A stretch of DNA of 6,226 nt, taken from Mobilitalea sp. Its GTDB lineage: Bacteria > Bacillota_A > Clostridia > Lachnospirales > Lachnospiraceae. The position numbers and the translations under genes were made by a program. Positions 4,944 through 6,226 of the stretch are shown here, in pieces (the stretch's first letter is position 1; each line of letters begins with the position of its first letter). Below the pieces are notes generated by a model. The model saw only the letters and a list, made by a program, of their open reading frames with translations, searched no databases and was not told the origin of the DNA. The stretch spans positions 1 to 6,226 of the forward strand of contig JARKQP010000689.1 in assembly GCA_029974875.1 (NCBI GenBank). Direction: 5' to 3'.

Positions 4944-5711
4944 ATGTCAGTAGCGATGAAAAGAAAAGCAATAATAGCTGAAAATGTGGAGATAGCTAAG
5001 GATATCTATAGTATGTGGCTGGATGCGCCTGATATTGCGGATGAGGCAAAGCCTGGCCAGTTTGTTTCCTTATATTGCAGGGATAAAGGTAAATTGCTGC
5101 CAAGACCAATCAGCATTTGTGAAATAAATAAAGGGCAGGGCAAGGTCCGGCTTGTATACCGGATTGCCGGTGAAGGCACGAGGGAATTTGCAGGAATGAA
5201 GGCAGCCGAAAGTATCGAAGCCATGGGACCCTTAGGAAACGGCTTTACCTTAGAAGGAAAAAAAGCCTTGTTAATTGGCGGTGGGATTGGGATCCCGCCA
5301 ATGCTGGAGCTGGCAAAGCAGCTTTCCTGCGAGAAGCAGATGGTACTGGGCTACCGGGACATTACATTTTTGGAGAAGGAATTTGAGGCCTATGGAAGGG
5401 TGTATATCTCAACGGAGGACGGAAGCAGGGGAACAAAAGGGAATGTAATTGATGCAATCCGGGAGAATAATCTGGATGCAGATATCATATTCGCCTGCGG
5501 CCCGACACCAATGCTGCGCGGAATCAAGGCATATGCCGCAGAACATAAGATCAGGACACAATTATCCTTGGAGGAACGTATGGCCTGTGGAATCGGTGCA
5601 TGTCTGGGCTGTATATGCAAGACAAAGGAAATTGACCATCATAGCAATGTAAAGAACAAACGGATCTGTAAGGACGGTCCGGTATTTTATGCGGAGGAGG
5701 TGGAGCTATGA
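4944..5711 (+). CDS. pyrK: Dihydroorotate dehydrogenase electron transfer subunit
   Basis: PyrK joins PyrD in the class 1B heterotetramer and carries electrons from the FMN of PyrD through a 2Fe-2S cluster and FAD to NAD+. It has 255 residues, the usual family length. The N-terminal FAD-binding barrel contains LLPRPISICE (51-60), with R54-P-I-S as the flavin motif, YRIAGEGTREF (72-82) and GPLGNGF (95-101). The nucleotide-binding half has IGGGIGIPPM (111-120) and FACGPTPML (183-191). The C-terminal cluster motif is C215-x4-C220-x2-C223, with C242 in RICKDGP as the fourth ligand; C225 is an extra nearby cysteine. AGGAGAG at 4931-4937 is 6 bases before the ATG. Its TGA overlaps the pyrD ATG, indicating translational coupling of the two subunits. 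B. subtilis PyrK has the same role. Confidence 0.97.
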   Translation: MSVAMKRKAIIAENVEIAKDIYSMWLDAPDIADEAKPGQFVSLYCRDKGKLLPRPISICEINKGQGKVRLVYRIAGEGTREFAGMKAAESIEAMGPLGNGFTLEGKKALLIGGGIGIPPMLELAKQLSCEKQMVLGYRDITFLEKEFEAYGRVYISTEDGSRGTKGNVIDAIRENNLDADIIFACGPTPMLRGIKAYAAEHKIRTQLSLEERMACGIGACLGCICKTKEIDHHSNVKNKRICKDGPVFYAEEVEL

Positions 5712-6226
5712 ATACCAGTGTAGCTTTAGCAGGCATAACCTTTAAAAATCCGGTAACTACTGCCTCCGGTACCTTCGGCTCCGGTATGGAATATGGGGAC
5801 TATGTGGATTTATCCAGGCTTGGTGCGGTAACCACAAAAGGGGTATCCAGTATACCCTGGCCAGGGAACCCGACGCCCAGGATCGCCGAGACCTATGGAG
5901 GTATGCTAAACGCAATCGGCCTGCAAAATCCTGGGGCTGATGTATTTATAAAAAGGGATATCCCATTTTTGAGAAAGTACGACACGAAGATCATTGTAAA
6001 TGTGGTTGGAAAAACGACGGAGGAATACTGTGAGGTAGTGGAGCGTCTTGCTGACCAGGACGTGGACATGCTTGAAATCAATATTTCCTGTCCCAATGTA
6101 AAGGAAGGCGGGATTGCTTTCGGGCAGGATCCCAGATGTGTGGAAGAAATTACTGCTGAGCTAAAAAAGCGCGCAAAGCAGCCAATCATTATGAAGCTTA
6201 GCCCTAATGTGACGGATATCGGGGAG
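5708..6226 (+). CDS. pyrD: Dihydroorotate dehydrogenase, class 1B catalytic subunit (partial, 3' end outside window)
   Basis: PyrD oxidises dihydroorotate to orotate on FMN in the cytosol. The first 173 residues are visible and the frame is still open at the right edge. Features: TASGTFGSG (18-26), TTKGVSSIPWPGN (42-54) with K44, GMLNAIGLQNPG (65-76) with N68, IVNVVG (96-101), and EINISCPNVKEGG (123-135), where C128 is the active-site base that marks class 1 enzymes, and IMKLSPN (161-167) with K163. Together with an adjoining pyrK this supports type 1B with NAD+ as acceptor. Translation starts at the ATG inside the ATGA overlap with pyrK, with a strong AGGAGG at 5695-5700, 7 bases upstream. 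About 130 residues, including the later FMN phosphate-binding loops, lie beyond the window. Confidence 0.96.
   Translation, partial: MNTSVALAGITFKNPVTTASGTFGSGMEYGDYVDLSRLGAVTTKGVSSIPWPGNPTPRIAETYGGMLNAIGLQNPGADVFIKRDIPFLRKYDTKIIVNVVGKTTEEYCEVVERLADQDVDMLEINISCPNVKEGGIAFGQDPRCVEEITAELKKRAKQPIIMKLSPNVTDIGE

Overview
The window looks like a chromosomal piece of an anaerobic low-to-mid G+C Firmicute, most likely class Clostridia and probably Lachnospiraceae. The grounds are purine-rich Shine-Dalgarno sites, sigma-A type promoters, a two-subunit PyrK/PyrD dihydroorotate dehydrogenase, a long type 2 PyrF and a DUF815-type ATPase. The taxonomic placement is inferred from gene content and style only. 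The core is a split de novo pyrimidine (UMP) biosynthesis locus.

Layout: 2-175 is the C-terminus of an ATPase whose start lies outside the window. 176-553 is a 378-base gap holding two tandem copies of a modular stem-loop repeat, followed by a small pair of competing hairpins around the ribosome binding site of the next gene. 554-2298 holds a small Nudix-fold protein with a damaged Nudix box and, 2 bases later, pyrC (dihydroorotase). pyrF (type 2 OMP decarboxylase) follows after a 100-base gap. A 12-bp stem at 3339-3383 separates pyrF from a convergent cyclophilin gene at 3439-3969 on the minus strand. 3970-4411 is an AT-rich divergent promoter region with direct repeats. 4412-4816 is a YjbQ/UPF0047 family gene. 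4944-5711 is pyrK and, overlapping it by ATGA, 5708-6226 is pyrD, cut by the window edge.

How the genes work together: PyrC closes carbamoyl-aspartate to dihydroorotate. PyrD with PyrK oxidises dihydroorotate to orotate, passing electrons through FMN, FAD and a 2Fe-2S centre to NAD+. PyrE, not in the window, would make OMP, and PyrF decarboxylates OMP to UMP. The cyclophilin and YjbQ genes have no known place in this pathway and sit between the pyrC-pyrF and pyrK-pyrD halves.

Most genes are ordinary housekeeping genes. The observations most worth a second look are the tandem structured repeat upstream of the Nudix gene, whose two copies differ by changes that preserve pairing; the degenerate catalytic motif of the Nudix protein; and the overlapping inverted repeats at the pyrK promoter. 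I do not see a clear new multi-gene system.
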